50,444 nucleotides of DNA from Rhodococcus sp. 14-2470-1b (GTDB lineage: Bacteria; Actinomycetota; Actinomycetes; Mycobacteriales; Mycobacteriaceae). The notes under the pieces were generated by a model that was given only the letters and a program-made list of their open reading frames with translations, made no database searches and was not told the DNA's origin. Positions 7,795 through 16,193 of the stretch are shown here, one piece after another. The stretch covers positions 1-50,444 of the forward strand of contig NZ_NPFY01000030.1 of NCBI RefSeq assembly GCF_002259415.1, written 5' to 3'. The translations under genes and the position numbers were made by a program. How positions within the stretch are numbered: position 1 is the stretch's first letter; every line of letters begins with the position of its first letter.

Positions 7795-8936
7795 CTGTCC
7801 TTCTCGCCGACGTCATTGCGGTTCTCGAGGCGCACTACCCGCCGCGGCTCGCCGAGAGCTGGGATTCGGTGGGGTTGGTGTGCGGTGACCCGGCCGATCG
7901 CGTCGGCACTGTTCTCTACGCCGTCGACGCGACCGAGGAGGTCGTCGCCGAAGCCATCGACATGGGCGCCGACCTGCTGGTGGTGCACCACCCACTGTTG
8001 CTCCGCGGTGTGGATACCGTCGCCGCGAACACACCCAAGGGCGCCCTCATCCACCGTCTCGTCAAGGCCGGGTGCGCACTGTTCACCGCGCATACCAATG
8101 CCGACAGCGCCAACCCTGGCGTGTCCGACGCCCTGGCGGATGCGCTCGGCGTGACCGACACGCGCCCCCTCGATCCAATCGACGGACCGCGAGTGGACAA
8201 GTGGGTCGTCTTCACTCCGACGTCGCACGGCAACGCCGTCAGGGACGCGCTGTTCGACGCAGGCGCCGGAGCCATCGGAAATTACAGCCGTTGCAGCTGG
8301 AGCACCCGAGGGCTCGGCCAGTTCCTTCCCGGCGTCGGCTCGACGCCGGCGATCGGCGACCACGGTGTGCTCGAGAAAGTCGACGAGGACCGCATCGAGG
8401 TGGTGGCGCCTGCGTCGAAGCGGGCGGACATGCTGCACGCCGTGACGCGAGCTCACCCCTACGAGGAACCGGCGATCGACGTGTTCGAGGAAGTCAGGCT
8501 CCCGAGCTGCACGGGCCTCGGACGGATCGGGGTGCTGGACAGGCCCACCACCTTGCGCGAGTTCACACGAACAGTGCGCGCCGTGTTGCCGGAGACGGTG
8601 TGGGGTGTCCGGGCTGCAGGCGATCCCGACGCCGAGATCCGGACGGTCGCGCTGTGCGGGGGAGCGGGCGACGGCTATCTGAGTGCGGTGACATCCCTCG
8701 GAGCCGACGTGTACGTGACCTCGGACCTGCGGCATCACGTCGTCGACGAGCACCTTCGCGCGGGAGGCGCACCCGTGGTCGATGTCGCGCACTGGGCGTC
8801 GGAGTGGCCGTGGTGCGAGCAGGCGCGACGCATCGTCGACGCAGAGTTCGGCGACGACGGGGGATGGAGCAGCCGCGTGAGTACCCGCAGGACCGATCCG
8901 TGGACAGTGGGTTCGGTGGACGATCGGAGCCGGTAG
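7791..8936 (+). CDS. Nif3-like dinuclear metal-centre protein
   Basis: A 381-residue NIF3/DUF34 family protein with the long architecture: two Nif3 halves flank an inserted domain (about residues 130-250) containing RADMLHAVTRAHPYEEPAID. Metal ligands are seen in VVHHPLL (His66, His67), FTAHTNADSA (His and Asp near 100) and a C-terminal DVAHWASEWP. The family is often linked to cofactor maintenance (a GTP cyclohydrolase I type 2 label is widespread but poorly supported). It overlaps the end of cobC by four bases and is followed 43 bases later by the zinc-ribbon gene, an arrangement conserved in mycobacteria. Confidence 0.92.
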   Translation: MTVLLADVIAVLEAHYPPRLAESWDSVGLVCGDPADRVGTVLYAVDATEEVVAEAIDMGADLLVVHHPLLLRGVDTVAANTPKGALIHRLVKAGCALFTAHTNADSANPGVSDALADALGVTDTRPLDPIDGPRVDKWVVFTPTSHGNAVRDALFDAGAGAIGNYSRCSWSTRGLGQFLPGVGSTPAIGDHGVLEKVDEDRIEVVAPASKRADMLHAVTRAHPYEEPAIDVFEEVRLPSCTGLGRIGVLDRPTTLREFTRTVRAVLPETVWGVRAAGDPDAEIRTVALCGGAGDGYLSAVTSLGADVYVTSDLRHHVVDEHLRAGGAPVVDVAHWASEWPWCEQARRIVDAEFGDDGGWSSRVSTRRTDPWTVGSVDDRSR

Positions 8937-8979
8937 GCTTGGCCGAATATTTCTTCCATAGTCGCAGGAGTCATCACGC

Positions 8980-9717
8980 GTGAATGTCGATCCCCGAGTG
9001 CAGGCCTCACTTCTCGAACTGGCCGCAGTGGACACCGAGCTGACGCAGATCTCGCATCGTCGTAAAAGTCTTCCCGAGCAGGCCGAGGTGGAGAAGCTCG
9101 AGGCCGAGCGCATCGCCCGCAAGGACGCAGCCGTCACGGTCCAGATGGCGATGGACGACCTCGATCGTGACATCAAGAAGCTCGAAGGCGAGGTCGACGC
9201 GGTCCGCCAGCGTGAAGACCGCGACCGCTCGCTCCTCGAAAGCGGCACCGTCGCGGCGAAACAGATGTCCGAGCTCCAGCACGAACTCGCCAGCCTCGAA
9301 CGTCGGCAGGGAATCCTCGAAGAGGAATTGCTCGAGGTCATGGAGAGGCGCGAGGCGTCGGAGACCGACTACAACCACGCCGGTGCACAGCTGACCCAGA
9401 TCGAGGACGAGCTCGTCGACGCCGGACGTCGGCGAGACGATGCCGTGGCCGATGTCGATTCCGCGGAGCAGCGCGCCACCTCACGGCGATCGGAATTGGC
9501 GAGCACGTTCCCGGACGAGCTGTTGGCGGTTTACGAGAAGCAACGCGCTCTCACCGGCCGCGGCGCCGCCCTACTGCAGGCCCGACGCTGCGGCGCCTGC
9601 CGGATCGAACTCGATCGAGGCGAGATCTCACGCATCGCGGCGAAGCCCGCCGACGAGCTGGTGCGATGCTCGGAATGCAATGCCATTCTGGTGCGCACCA
9701 AGGAATCCGGCCTGTGA
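8980..9717 (+). CDS. Coiled-coil protein with C-terminal C4 zinc ribbon
   Basis: A 245-residue protein. Residues 15-200 form a long Glu/Arg/Leu-rich coiled coil. The C-terminus has CGAC and CSEC motifs (Cys204, Cys207, Cys230, Cys233), a zinc ribbon. This is the CT398/FlgN-like family, widespread in Actinobacteria and Chlamydiae and probably involved in nucleic-acid or protein interactions, but its exact function is unknown. The GTG start is nine bases after GCAGGAG. The end overlaps the next gene's GTG by four bases (GTGA), so the two are probably co-translated. It lies in the cobC-Nif3-zinc ribbon-RNase H run. Confidence 0.9.
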   Translation: MNVDPRVQASLLELAAVDTELTQISHRRKSLPEQAEVEKLEAERIARKDAAVTVQMAMDDLDRDIKKLEGEVDAVRQREDRDRSLLESGTVAAKQMSELQHELASLERRQGILEEELLEVMERREASETDYNHAGAQLTQIEDELVDAGRRRDDAVADVDSAEQRATSRRSELASTFPDELLAVYEKQRALTGRGAALLQARRCGACRIELDRGEISRIAAKPADELVRCSECNAILVRTKESGL

Positions 9718-10799
9718 AGGTTGTCGTCGAGGCAGACGGTGGATCGCGGGGAAACCCGGGCCCGGCAGGGTACGGCGCGGTGGTGCTGTCCGCCGACCGC
9801 TCCGAAGTCCTTGCCGAACGGCGCCTCGCGTTGGGCGTCGCGACCAACAACGTCGCGGAGTACCGCGGTCTCGTCGCCGGATTGACCGCTGCAGGCGAGG
9901 TCGGTGCGCGCGAGGTCGAGGTGCGGATGGATTCCAAGCTCGTCGTCGAGCAGATGTCCGGGCGCTGGAAGGTCAAGCACCCGGACATGATTCCGCTCAA
10001 CCGTGAGGCCGCCGACCTGGTCCGCGGTTTCGACAACGTCACGTTCCAGTGGATTCCCCGGGCCCAGAATTCGCACGCGGACAGGTTGGCCAACGAGGCG
10101 ATGGATGCCGCGGCCGACGGTCGGGAACTGGAGCCCCCGAAGGACCGCGACGTCAAGCCGGCCGCACCCGGCTGGACCGGAGCGACGGGTGAGCCCACGC
10201 GGCTGGTTCTGCTGCGGCACGGACAGACTCCACTGTCGGTGGAGCGTCGCTACTCGGGCCGAGGAAACCCGCCACTGACCGAGATCGGCGAGGGTCAGGC
10301 GGCCGCAGCGGCCGCCCATCTCGCGCAGCGAGACGACATCGCGGCCATCGTCGCCTCGCCGCTGGGCCGGGCGCAGCAGACGGCAGGCGCGCTCGCACGC
10401 AAGGTAGGTCTCGAGGTCTCCACGTTGGACGAACTGACCGAGACCGACTTCGGTGACTGGGAGGGCCTCACGTTCAAGGAGGCGTTCGAGAAGTACCCGG
10501 ACGTCCACCAGAAGTGGCGGGGTGACACCTCGGTCGCCGCACCGGGAGGCGAAAGCTTCGACACCGTCCTGGAGCGGGTCACCGTGGCCCGCGACAAGCT
10601 GGTCGCGTCCTACGCGGGATCGACGGTCGTGGTGGTCAGCCACGTGACCCCGATCAAGATGCTGCTGCAGCTCGCTCTCGATGTCGGGCCGTCGTTGCTG
10701 TACCGGCTGCATCTGGATCTCGCGTCGCTCAGCATTGCCGAGTTCTATCCCGACGGCGGTGCATCGGTCCGTCTCGTCAACGACACGTCATACCTGTAG
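9714..10799 (+). CDS. Bifunctional RNase H (type I-like) / acid phosphatase (alpha-ribazole phosphatase-like)
   Basis: A 361-residue fusion. Residues 1-135 are an RNase HI-type domain with carboxylates Asp8 (EADGGSRGNPGP), Glu49 (NNVAEYRG), Asp73 (RMDSKLVVEQ) and Asp123 (SHADRLANEA). Residues 160-361 are a histidine-phosphatase domain with LLRHGQT (His169), TDFGDWEGL and VVSHVTP. The M. tuberculosis counterpart Rv2228c is reported to have RNase HI activity and a CobC-type alpha-ribazole phosphatase domain, which would link it to cobalamin tail synthesis. It starts at GTG 9714, overlapping the upstream stop, and its last 12 bases overlap the convergent transporter gene. Confidence 0.93.
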   Translation: MKVVVEADGGSRGNPGPAGYGAVVLSADRSEVLAERRLALGVATNNVAEYRGLVAGLTAAGEVGAREVEVRMDSKLVVEQMSGRWKVKHPDMIPLNREAADLVRGFDNVTFQWIPRAQNSHADRLANEAMDAAADGRELEPPKDRDVKPAAPGWTGATGEPTRLVLLRHGQTPLSVERRYSGRGNPPLTEIGEGQAAAAAAHLAQRDDIAAIVASPLGRAQQTAGALARKVGLEVSTLDELTETDFGDWEGLTFKEAFEKYPDVHQKWRGDTSVAAPGGESFDTVLERVTVARDKLVASYAGSTVVVVSHVTPIKMLLQLALDVGPSLLYRLHLDLASLSIAEFYPDGGASVRLVNDTSYL

Positions 10800-12032
10800 G
10801 GCGAGCCAGAGGGCGGCGACGGCACCGAGGATCGTCAGCGGCGTGCTGATCAGACCGAGGACGGTGAAGGTGCGCAACGACGCCGGTTCGCCGTGTGCCG
10901 CGCCGACCTTGCGCCACAACATGATCGCGAGCGAGCCCACGTAGGTCAGGTTCGGCCCGAGGTTGACGCCCACGATCATCGCGAGAAGCAGACCAGGGGG
11001 AGCGGACGAGCCGAATGCGGCGAGCAGCATCAGCGTCGCGGGCAGGTTGTTGACGACGTTCGACGCCACTGCCGCGATGGCGGCGGTCGTCAACAGTCCG
11101 AGGAACGACGCCTCGCCGGGCAAGATGCTCGCGAGCCAGTCGCCGATGGGCCCGGCCGTGACACCCTCGACGACGATCCCCAGCATCAGCACGAAGCCGC
11201 AGAATGTGAGGTCGGCGGCCCGCAGCACGCGCGACGGCACGGTATAACCCTGCTTCAGAGCGGGCACGGCGAGAGCGCACGCGCCCACGGCCGCGACCCA
11301 GAACGGTTCGACGTGGAAGAACCCGGCCACGGCGAAGCCCAGCAACGTTGCGCCGAGGACCACCAGCGCCGCCGTGGGAGCGACGACGGGTTCCGCCACC
11401 GAGACATTCTCGGATCGTGCGGGATCGTGTCGGAGGTCGCCGCGGAAGAACACCCAGAACACCGCGAACTCGATCGCAATGGACACGATCCACGGCAGCG
11501 CCATCAGCGCGGCGAAATGCACGAACGTCAGGCCCGTCGCGGTGAAGGCCAGGAGGTTCGTCAGGTTCGACACCGGCAGCAACGTCGACGCGGAATTGGA
11601 CAGGTGTGCTGTGGCGTAACTGTGCGGCCGAGGCGACATGCGCAGAGCCCGCGCCGCGCCGATCACTGCCGGCGTCAACAACACGACAGTCGCGTCGAGG
11701 CTCAGGACGGCCGTGGTGACGGCGGCGGCCACGAACACCGATCCGAGAAGCCGATGCGGGTTGCCGCGGGCAGATCTGCCCATGACCGACGCCGCCCACC
11801 GGAAGACACCCAGCGCGTCGGCGAGATGGGCGAGAACGAGGATGAACGCCAGAAACACCACGGTGGGAAGGAGTTCCAGCACCTGCTCGCGTGCGTCGGA
11901 CAGGGTGACGAGCCCGAGCAACAGTGCCACCACTGCTGCGGGGAGTGCAGCGACGATCTCCGGAAGACCGCGGGGTCGGACGATCGCGAAGATCAGCACC
12001 GCAGCAACGAGTGCGGCTGCTACGACGCTCAC
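10788..12032 (-). CDS. ArsB/SLC13-like ion transporter
   Basis: A 414-residue membrane protein of the ArsB/NhaD (ion transporter) superfamily with about eleven hydrophobic segments. Recognisable parts are LDATVVLLTPAVIGAARALR (compare the D-x-T-V-x-L-x-TP signature of ArsB) and the second-half repeat ASNVVNNLPATLMLLAAFGS plus VGVNLGPNLTYVGSLAIMLW. Candidate substrates are arsenite/antimonite or a carboxylate, and no ars operon genes are adjacent, so arsenic is not assured. The GTG start at 12032 shares four bases with the DUF1697 stop (GTGA), indicating a two-gene operon. Confidence 0.8.
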   Translation of the reverse strand: MSVVAAALVAAVLIFAIVRPRGLPEIVAALPAAVVALLLGLVTLSDAREQVLELLPTVVFLAFILVLAHLADALGVFRWAASVMGRSARGNPHRLLGSVFVAAAVTTAVLSLDATVVLLTPAVIGAARALRMSPRPHSYATAHLSNSASTLLPVSNLTNLLAFTATGLTFVHFAALMALPWIVSIAIEFAVFWVFFRGDLRHDPARSENVSVAEPVVAPTAALVVLGATLLGFAVAGFFHVEPFWVAAVGACALAVPALKQGYTVPSRVLRAADLTFCGFVLMLGIVVEGVTAGPIGDWLASILPGEASFLGLLTTAAIAAVASNVVNNLPATLMLLAAFGSSAPPGLLLAMIVGVNLGPNLTYVGSLAIMLWRKVGAAHGEPASLRTFTVLGLISTPLTILGAVAALWLALQV

Positions 12033-12550
12033 GCCAGCATCTTGACGAGCGTGCGCAGATTCCGCGTAGTGGTGGTGGGTTTGTACTTGGCTTTCGCCGT
12101 GACCTTTCCGACGATGCTGTCGGTGGTGTTGCCTTTCACGACCTCCCAGTAGACGACGCCCCGGCCGCGGGACACTCGCTCGAGCTCGGGATCGAGCGCA
12201 TCGGCTGTTCGCGCCAGTTCCTCGAGATGCTCGTCGTTGTTGCCGAAGATCACGTACGGGTGCCACCCGTCGCGTTCGGCGTCGAACGGGTAGTCGTCGA
12301 CGATGCCGCGCAAGGCGCGCGGATCGAGGACGATCACCCACGCCTCGTACCCGAACGTGTCGGAGAGGATCTTCTCGATCGCGGTTTTCAGTTCCGCGGA
12401 GGACAGCGGCGACGACAGCAGCACGTTGCCGGTCGCGAGGACCGTGCGCACCTGCTCGAATCCGGCCTGCGAGAGCGCTTGCCGAAGGTCGACCATCTTG
12501 ATGTTGATTCCGCCGACGTTGATTCCGCGCAGCAGGACGACGTGATCCAT
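12029..12550 (-). CDS. DUF1697 family protein
   Basis: A 173-residue DUF1697 protein. The typical N-terminus VVLLRGINVGGINIKMVDLR and the middle LATGNVLLSS are visible, and the C-terminus ends TTTRNLRTLVKMLA. The family is widespread, small and of unknown function. The ATG at 12550 is chosen because a TAGAGT -10 hexamer (12563-12558) lies seven bases upstream and because any longer reading would run into rnpB on the other strand. It is the first gene of a pair with the ArsB-like transporter, overlapping it by four bases. Confidence 0.87.
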   Translation of the reverse strand: MDHVVLLRGINVGGINIKMVDLRQALSQAGFEQVRTVLATGNVLLSSPLSSAELKTAIEKILSDTFGYEAWVIVLDPRALRGIVDDYPFDAERDGWHPYVIFGNNDEHLEELARTADALDPELERVSRGRGVVYWEVVKGNTTDSIVGKVTAKAKYKPTTTTRNLRTLVKMLA

Positions 12551-12595
12551 GAGGTGAACTCTAGTTCCAGCCGTACGACCGGGTAGAGTTCCACC
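12551..12595. promoter_or_regulatory. Compact divergent promoters for DUF1697 and rnpB
   Basis: Forty-five bases separate the DUF1697 ATG (reverse) from the predicted 5' end of RNase P RNA (forward). Reverse -10 TAGAGT is at 12563-12558, seven bases before the ATG. Forward -10 TAGAGT is at 12584-12589, placing +1 at about 12596, exactly where the P1 helix begins. The same hexamer occurs in both directions, and each -35 region would lie on or near the other promoter's -10, so the promoters may interfere. Positions are inferred from spacing; no start-site data. Confidence 0.6.
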
Positions 12596-13047
<452 letters not shown>

Positions 13048-13061
13048 CTAGGCTTGCTCTC

Positions 13062-13247
13062 ATGAGTACAGAAGACGACGCCTGGTACTACGACGTACGC
13101 ACCAAGACAGTTTCGCAGGGCAAGGAGTCCGGAGCACTCGACCGCATGGGCCCGTATCCGGACCGCGCCACCGCCGAACGCGCCATTCAGATCGCAGCCG
13201 AGCGCAACAAAGCTGCGGACAAGGCCGACGACGACTGGAACAACTGA
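13062..13247 (+). CDS. Small SPOR-like conserved protein
   Basis: A 61-residue hydrophilic protein, MSTEDDAWYYDVRTKTVSQG continuing KESGALDRMGPYPDRATAER and an Asp/Asn/Lys-rich end. The WYYDVRTKTVSQG and GPYPDRATAERAI features resemble small actinobacterial proteins often labelled SPOR-domain or, wrongly, methionine aminopeptidase. The -10 hexamer TAGGCT (13049-13054) begins two bases after the rnpB P1 helix and lies seven bases before the ATG, so it should have its own leaderless transcript. The RNB ribonuclease gene starts three bases after the stop, so the two are probably one unit. Confidence 0.75.
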   Translation: MSTEDDAWYYDVRTKTVSQGKESGALDRMGPYPDRATAERAIQIAAERNKAADKADDDWNN

Positions 13248-13249
13248 CG

Positions 13250-14716
13250 GTGGTCTCGGCGCGACTGTCCGCGACCGCCTTCGACTTCGACCCCATCCGT
13301 TCCGAGTTCGACCTGCCCGAGGACTTTTCGGCCGATGCACTCGCCGAGGCCGAGTCCGCCCAGGACAGACACGCGTCCGAGAGGGAAGACCGCACCGACC
13401 TTGCCCTGGTGACCATCGATCCGCCCGGTTCGATGGATCTGGATCAGGCGGTGCACGTCGAGAAACTCGCGAGTGGATTCGTCGTGCACTACGCGATCGC
13501 CGACGTCGGGGCGATCGTCACGCCTGCGGGCCGGCTCGACACCGAGACCCGTCAGCGCGGACAGACGTTCTACCTGCCCGACGGTTCGGTACCGCTTCAC
13601 CCTCGGGTTCTGTCGGAAGGCTCGGCCAGTCTGCTGCCGAACGAGATTCGCCCGGCAGCGCTGTGGCGGATCGAACTCGACGAATCCGGTGATGCAGTCG
13701 CCTGGACAGTGTCGAGGGCGACGGTGAAGTCCGTCGCCCGCTTCGATTACGAGGGTGTGCAGGCCGACTTCGACGCAGGCTCCCCGCATCCGTCGATCGC
13801 CGCGCTCGGCGACTTCGGTCGCCTGCGAGCACAGGCCGCGTTGCGCCGAGGTGCACTGGACATCACCCTGCCGGAGCAGGACGTGGTAGCCGACGGCGCA
13901 GGGTGGCGCATCGAATTGCAGGCGCGCACCGCCGTGGATGCGTGGAACGCCGAGGTGTCGTTGTTGACGGGGATGTGCGCGGCGTCGATCATGCTCGACG
14001 CCGGAATCGGGCTGCTCCGCACCTTGCCGCCGGCCCCGGAGGACGCCGTCGACTCGTTGAAGAAGACAGCGGAGATGCTCGGAATCGAGTGGCCCGCAGG
14101 TGCGTCGGCTGGAGCCGTGCTCGCCGGGCTACCGGGTGACGCGCCTACGACGCTGGCCATGATGACTCGGGCAACGAGTCTGCTGCGAGGCGCGGATTAC
14201 GTCGCGTTCGACGGGGAAATTCCTGAATCGACCGAGCACGCCGGAATTGCAGCACCCTACGCCCACGTCACGGCGCCGCTTCGCCGTCTGTCGGACAGGT
14301 TCGCCACCGAAGTATGCCTCGCGGTGGTTGCGGGCACCGACATCCCCGAGTGGGCACGGACTTCGCTCCCCGACCTGCCCGCGATCATGCGCGGATCGGA
14401 TTCCGTTGCGTCCAAAGTGGATCGGGCGTGCATCGACCTGACCGAAGCGCACGTTCTGAACGACCGCGTCGGCGAGGCGTTCTCAGCTCTGGTTCTGCGT
14501 GGAGCGGAAGGAAAGAAGACCGCCGAGGTGTTCGTGGCCGACCCGATCGTCATCGGCAGGTGCGAGGGGGATCCGCCGGAAGGGCAAGCGGTGTCGGTGA
14601 CGTTGACCGTCGCCGACACCGCCTCCCGTCGTGTCGAATTCGCTTACGAGGCGGACGGTGGCACGGCACCGGGTGACGCTGTCGAGGCGAAACGGTCGGT
14701 CGCCTCGACGAGGTGA
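13250..14716 (+). CDS. RNB-domain (RNase II-like) ribonuclease
   Basis: A 488-residue protein with the RNB catalytic domain, TIDPPGSMDLDQAVHVEK near residues 55-72 and a long RNB core including VHYAIADVGAIVTPAGRLDT, HPRVLSEGSASLLPNE and APYAHVTAPLRRLSDRF. The metal-binding acidic set is Asp57, Asp63 and Asp65, but the position equal to the last Asp of the E. coli RNase II motif is Gln66. No cold-shock or S1 domains are obvious at the ends. It would act as a 3'-5' exoribonuclease. GTG start 13250. The last 73 bases overlap the convergent iminopeptidase gene. Confidence 0.88.
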   Translation: MVSARLSATAFDFDPIRSEFDLPEDFSADALAEAESAQDRHASEREDRTDLALVTIDPPGSMDLDQAVHVEKLASGFVVHYAIADVGAIVTPAGRLDTETRQRGQTFYLPDGSVPLHPRVLSEGSASLLPNEIRPAALWRIELDESGDAVAWTVSRATVKSVARFDYEGVQADFDAGSPHPSIAALGDFGRLRAQAALRRGALDITLPEQDVVADGAGWRIELQARTAVDAWNAEVSLLTGMCAASIMLDAGIGLLRTLPPAPEDAVDSLKKTAEMLGIEWPAGASAGAVLAGLPGDAPTTLAMMTRATSLLRGADYVAFDGEIPESTEHAGIAAPYAHVTAPLRRLSDRFATEVCLAVVAGTDIPEWARTSLPDLPAIMRGSDSVASKVDRACIDLTEAHVLNDRVGEAFSALVLRGAEGKKTAEVFVADPIVIGRCEGDPPEGQAVSVTLTVADTASRRVEFAYEADGGTAPGDAVEAKRSVASTR

Positions 14717-15714
14717 TGGATGATGCCGGGCTCGGACGCGGAGTGCCCGGCGTCGTCCACGATCGTCAATTCCGCATCCGGCCACGCCCGGTGAAGGGCC
14801 CAGGCACTCGTGGCCGGGCACACCACGTCGTACCGGCCTTGGACGATGACTCCGGGGATGCCGGCGAGTAGATGCGCGTCCTCCAGCAACTGGTTCTCCC
14901 GCAGGAATCCGTCGTTGCGGAAGTAATGGTTCTCGATCCCTGCGAAGGCCAGTGCGAAACGCGGATCCTCGTTGGACGCGATCTGCTCCGGACGGGGAAG
15001 GAGATAGCTCGTCGCGGCCTCCCACGAGGACCAGGCGATGGCCGCCGCGGTGGCGACGTCGCGGTCGTCGGAATTCAGCAGCCGGTGGTACACCTCCACC
15101 AGATCCGAGTGTCGTTCCGCTTCCGGGACAGGTGCCAGGAACTTCTCCCACTGTTCGGGGAAGAGATGACCCGCTCCGCCGTTGTAGTACCAGTCGATCT
15201 CACTGCGGCGGAGCAGGAAGATGCCGCGCAGGATCAGACCGGTGACCCGGTCGCGGTGGGTCTGTGCGTAGACGAGGGACAGCGTCGAACCCCACGAACC
15301 ACCGAACACGAGCCAGGTGTCGACGCCGAGATGAGCCCGCAACTTCTCGATGTCGCCGACAAGCTTTCCAGTCGTGTTCACCGCCCAGTCGACCCTCATG
15401 TCCCACCCCTGGGTCGTTCCGCCGGCTCCACTCCTGTCCCACCCTGGGGTCGTTCCGCCGGCTCCACTCCTGTCCGCGATATGAGGTCGGGACTTGCCAC
15501 AGCCACGCTGGTCGAACAGCACGATTCGATACTGTTCGGGATCGAAGTAGCGACGCTGCGCAGGTCCGGTTCCACCGCCGGGCCCTCCGTGGACGAACAG
15601 GACAGGGAGTCCGTCCGGATTACCGCTGGTCTCCCAGTAGATCTGTTGGCCGTCACCGACGTCGAGGTGGCCACTGGCGTAGGGCTCGATGGCCGGGTAG
15701 AGATCACGCGCCAC
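14644..15714 (-). CDS. pip: Proline iminopeptidase with an in-frame repeat insertion
   Basis: A 356-residue alpha/beta hydrolase, S33 family, that removes N-terminal proline from peptides. Seen: oxyanion-hole HGGPGGG (residues 42-48), FDQRGCGKSRPH (68-78), nucleophile Ser140 in GGSWGS, catalytic Asp in GRYDVVCP and His in DDAGHSASE. Residues 81-104 are two copies of DRSGAGGTTxGW, an insertion between GKSRPH and NTTGKLVGDIEKL, where the family normally has only a short link. It is encoded by the 36-base tandem repeat at 15399-15475. The GTG start lies one base after the stop of the upstream lipoprotein gene. The 3' end overlaps the RNB gene by 73 bases. The insert lies on a surface loop, so the enzyme may still work. 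Confidence 0.9.
   Translation of the reverse strand: MARDLYPAIEPYASGHLDVGDGQQIYWETSGNPDGLPVLFVHGGPGGGTGPAQRRYFDPEQYRIVLFDQRGCGKSRPHIADRSGAGGTTPGWDRSGAGGTTQGWDMRVDWAVNTTGKLVGDIEKLRAHLGVDTWLVFGGSWGSTLSLVYAQTHRDRVTGLILRGIFLLRRSEIDWYYNGGAGHLFPEQWEKFLAPVPEAERHSDLVEVYHRLLNSDDRDVATAAAIAWSSWEAATSYLLPRPEQIASNEDPRFALAFAGIENHYFRNDGFLRENQLLEDAHLLAGIPGVIVQGRYDVVCPATSAWALHRAWPDAELTIVDDAGHSASEPGIIHHLVEATDRFASTASPGAVPPSAS
15399..15475. repeat. 36-base direct tandem repeat (about 2.1 copies) inside pip
   Basis: Two near-identical 36-base units (15399-15434 and 15435-15470), plus five more matching bases. Each unit begins TGTCCCACCC and contains GGTCGTTCCGCCGGCTCCAC; the only difference is CCCCTGGG against CCCTGGGG. 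Because 36 is a multiple of three, each unit adds 12 residues (DRSGAGGTTPGW, then DRSGAGGTTQGW) without a frameshift. No other copy was noticed in the window. It looks like a short repeated element or slippage product fixed in a coding region. Confidence 0.9.
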
Positions 15715-15715
15715 G

Positions 15716-16162
15716 TCAGAAGCCCACCAGTCCCGATGCCAAGTCGGGGATGTCGAGTGATCGCAGGGCTTCGTCACGGACGTCGGAGCAGTTGTCGATG
15801 GTGATGTCGTCGATGATCGAGCGGTTCTGCACCACCTGCAGATTGATGACTCCGCTCTGCGCCGCCCATGTCTGCACGACGATGTTGAGCCCACCGCGGC
15901 CGAGCGTCGGCCCCTGGATTCTCCATTCCTGCAGCTGCTCGCCGAGATCGGTGCAGAGCTGCTGCTTCTGCTGGTCGGTGATCGTGTCACCGGCAGCAGC
16001 CGCATCGGTGGTGGTGGTGACCGGGGCCGTGGTCGTGGAGGTCAGCGACGCCGACGATCCGGTGTTGGCGGAGTCGGTGCCGCACGCTGCCAGACCGACG
16101 ACGGCAGCCGCCCCCAGGACGGCGGCGGCTGCACGGCGAGAACTACGAAGACCAGGTTTCAT
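15716..16162 (-). CDS. Putative secreted lipoprotein of unknown function
   Basis: A 148-residue protein with a lipoprotein signal: KPGLRSSRR, a hydrophobic stretch AAAAVLGAAAVVGL, then LAAC with lipidated Cys27. A Ser/Thr-rich linker follows, then a compact domain with a second Cys pair (QLCTDLGEQL and DNCSDV) that may form a disulfide. Similar Cys-containing lipoproteins with a TTTTDAAAAGDTITDQQKQQ-like linker occur in Rhodococcus and Nocardia; no function is known. It is placed outside the membrane. The pip gene begins one base after its stop, so the two are probably co-transcribed. Confidence 0.75.
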   Translation of the reverse strand: MKPGLRSSRRAAAAVLGAAAVVGLAACGTDSANTGSSASLTSTTTAPVTTTTDAAAAGDTITDQQKQQLCTDLGEQLQEWRIQGPTLGRGGLNIVVQTWAAQSGVINLQVVQNRSIIDDITIDNCSDVRDEALRSLDIPDLASGLVGF

Positions 16163-16193
16163 GGCACCGAGTGTGCCACCTGCAGGTGACCGA

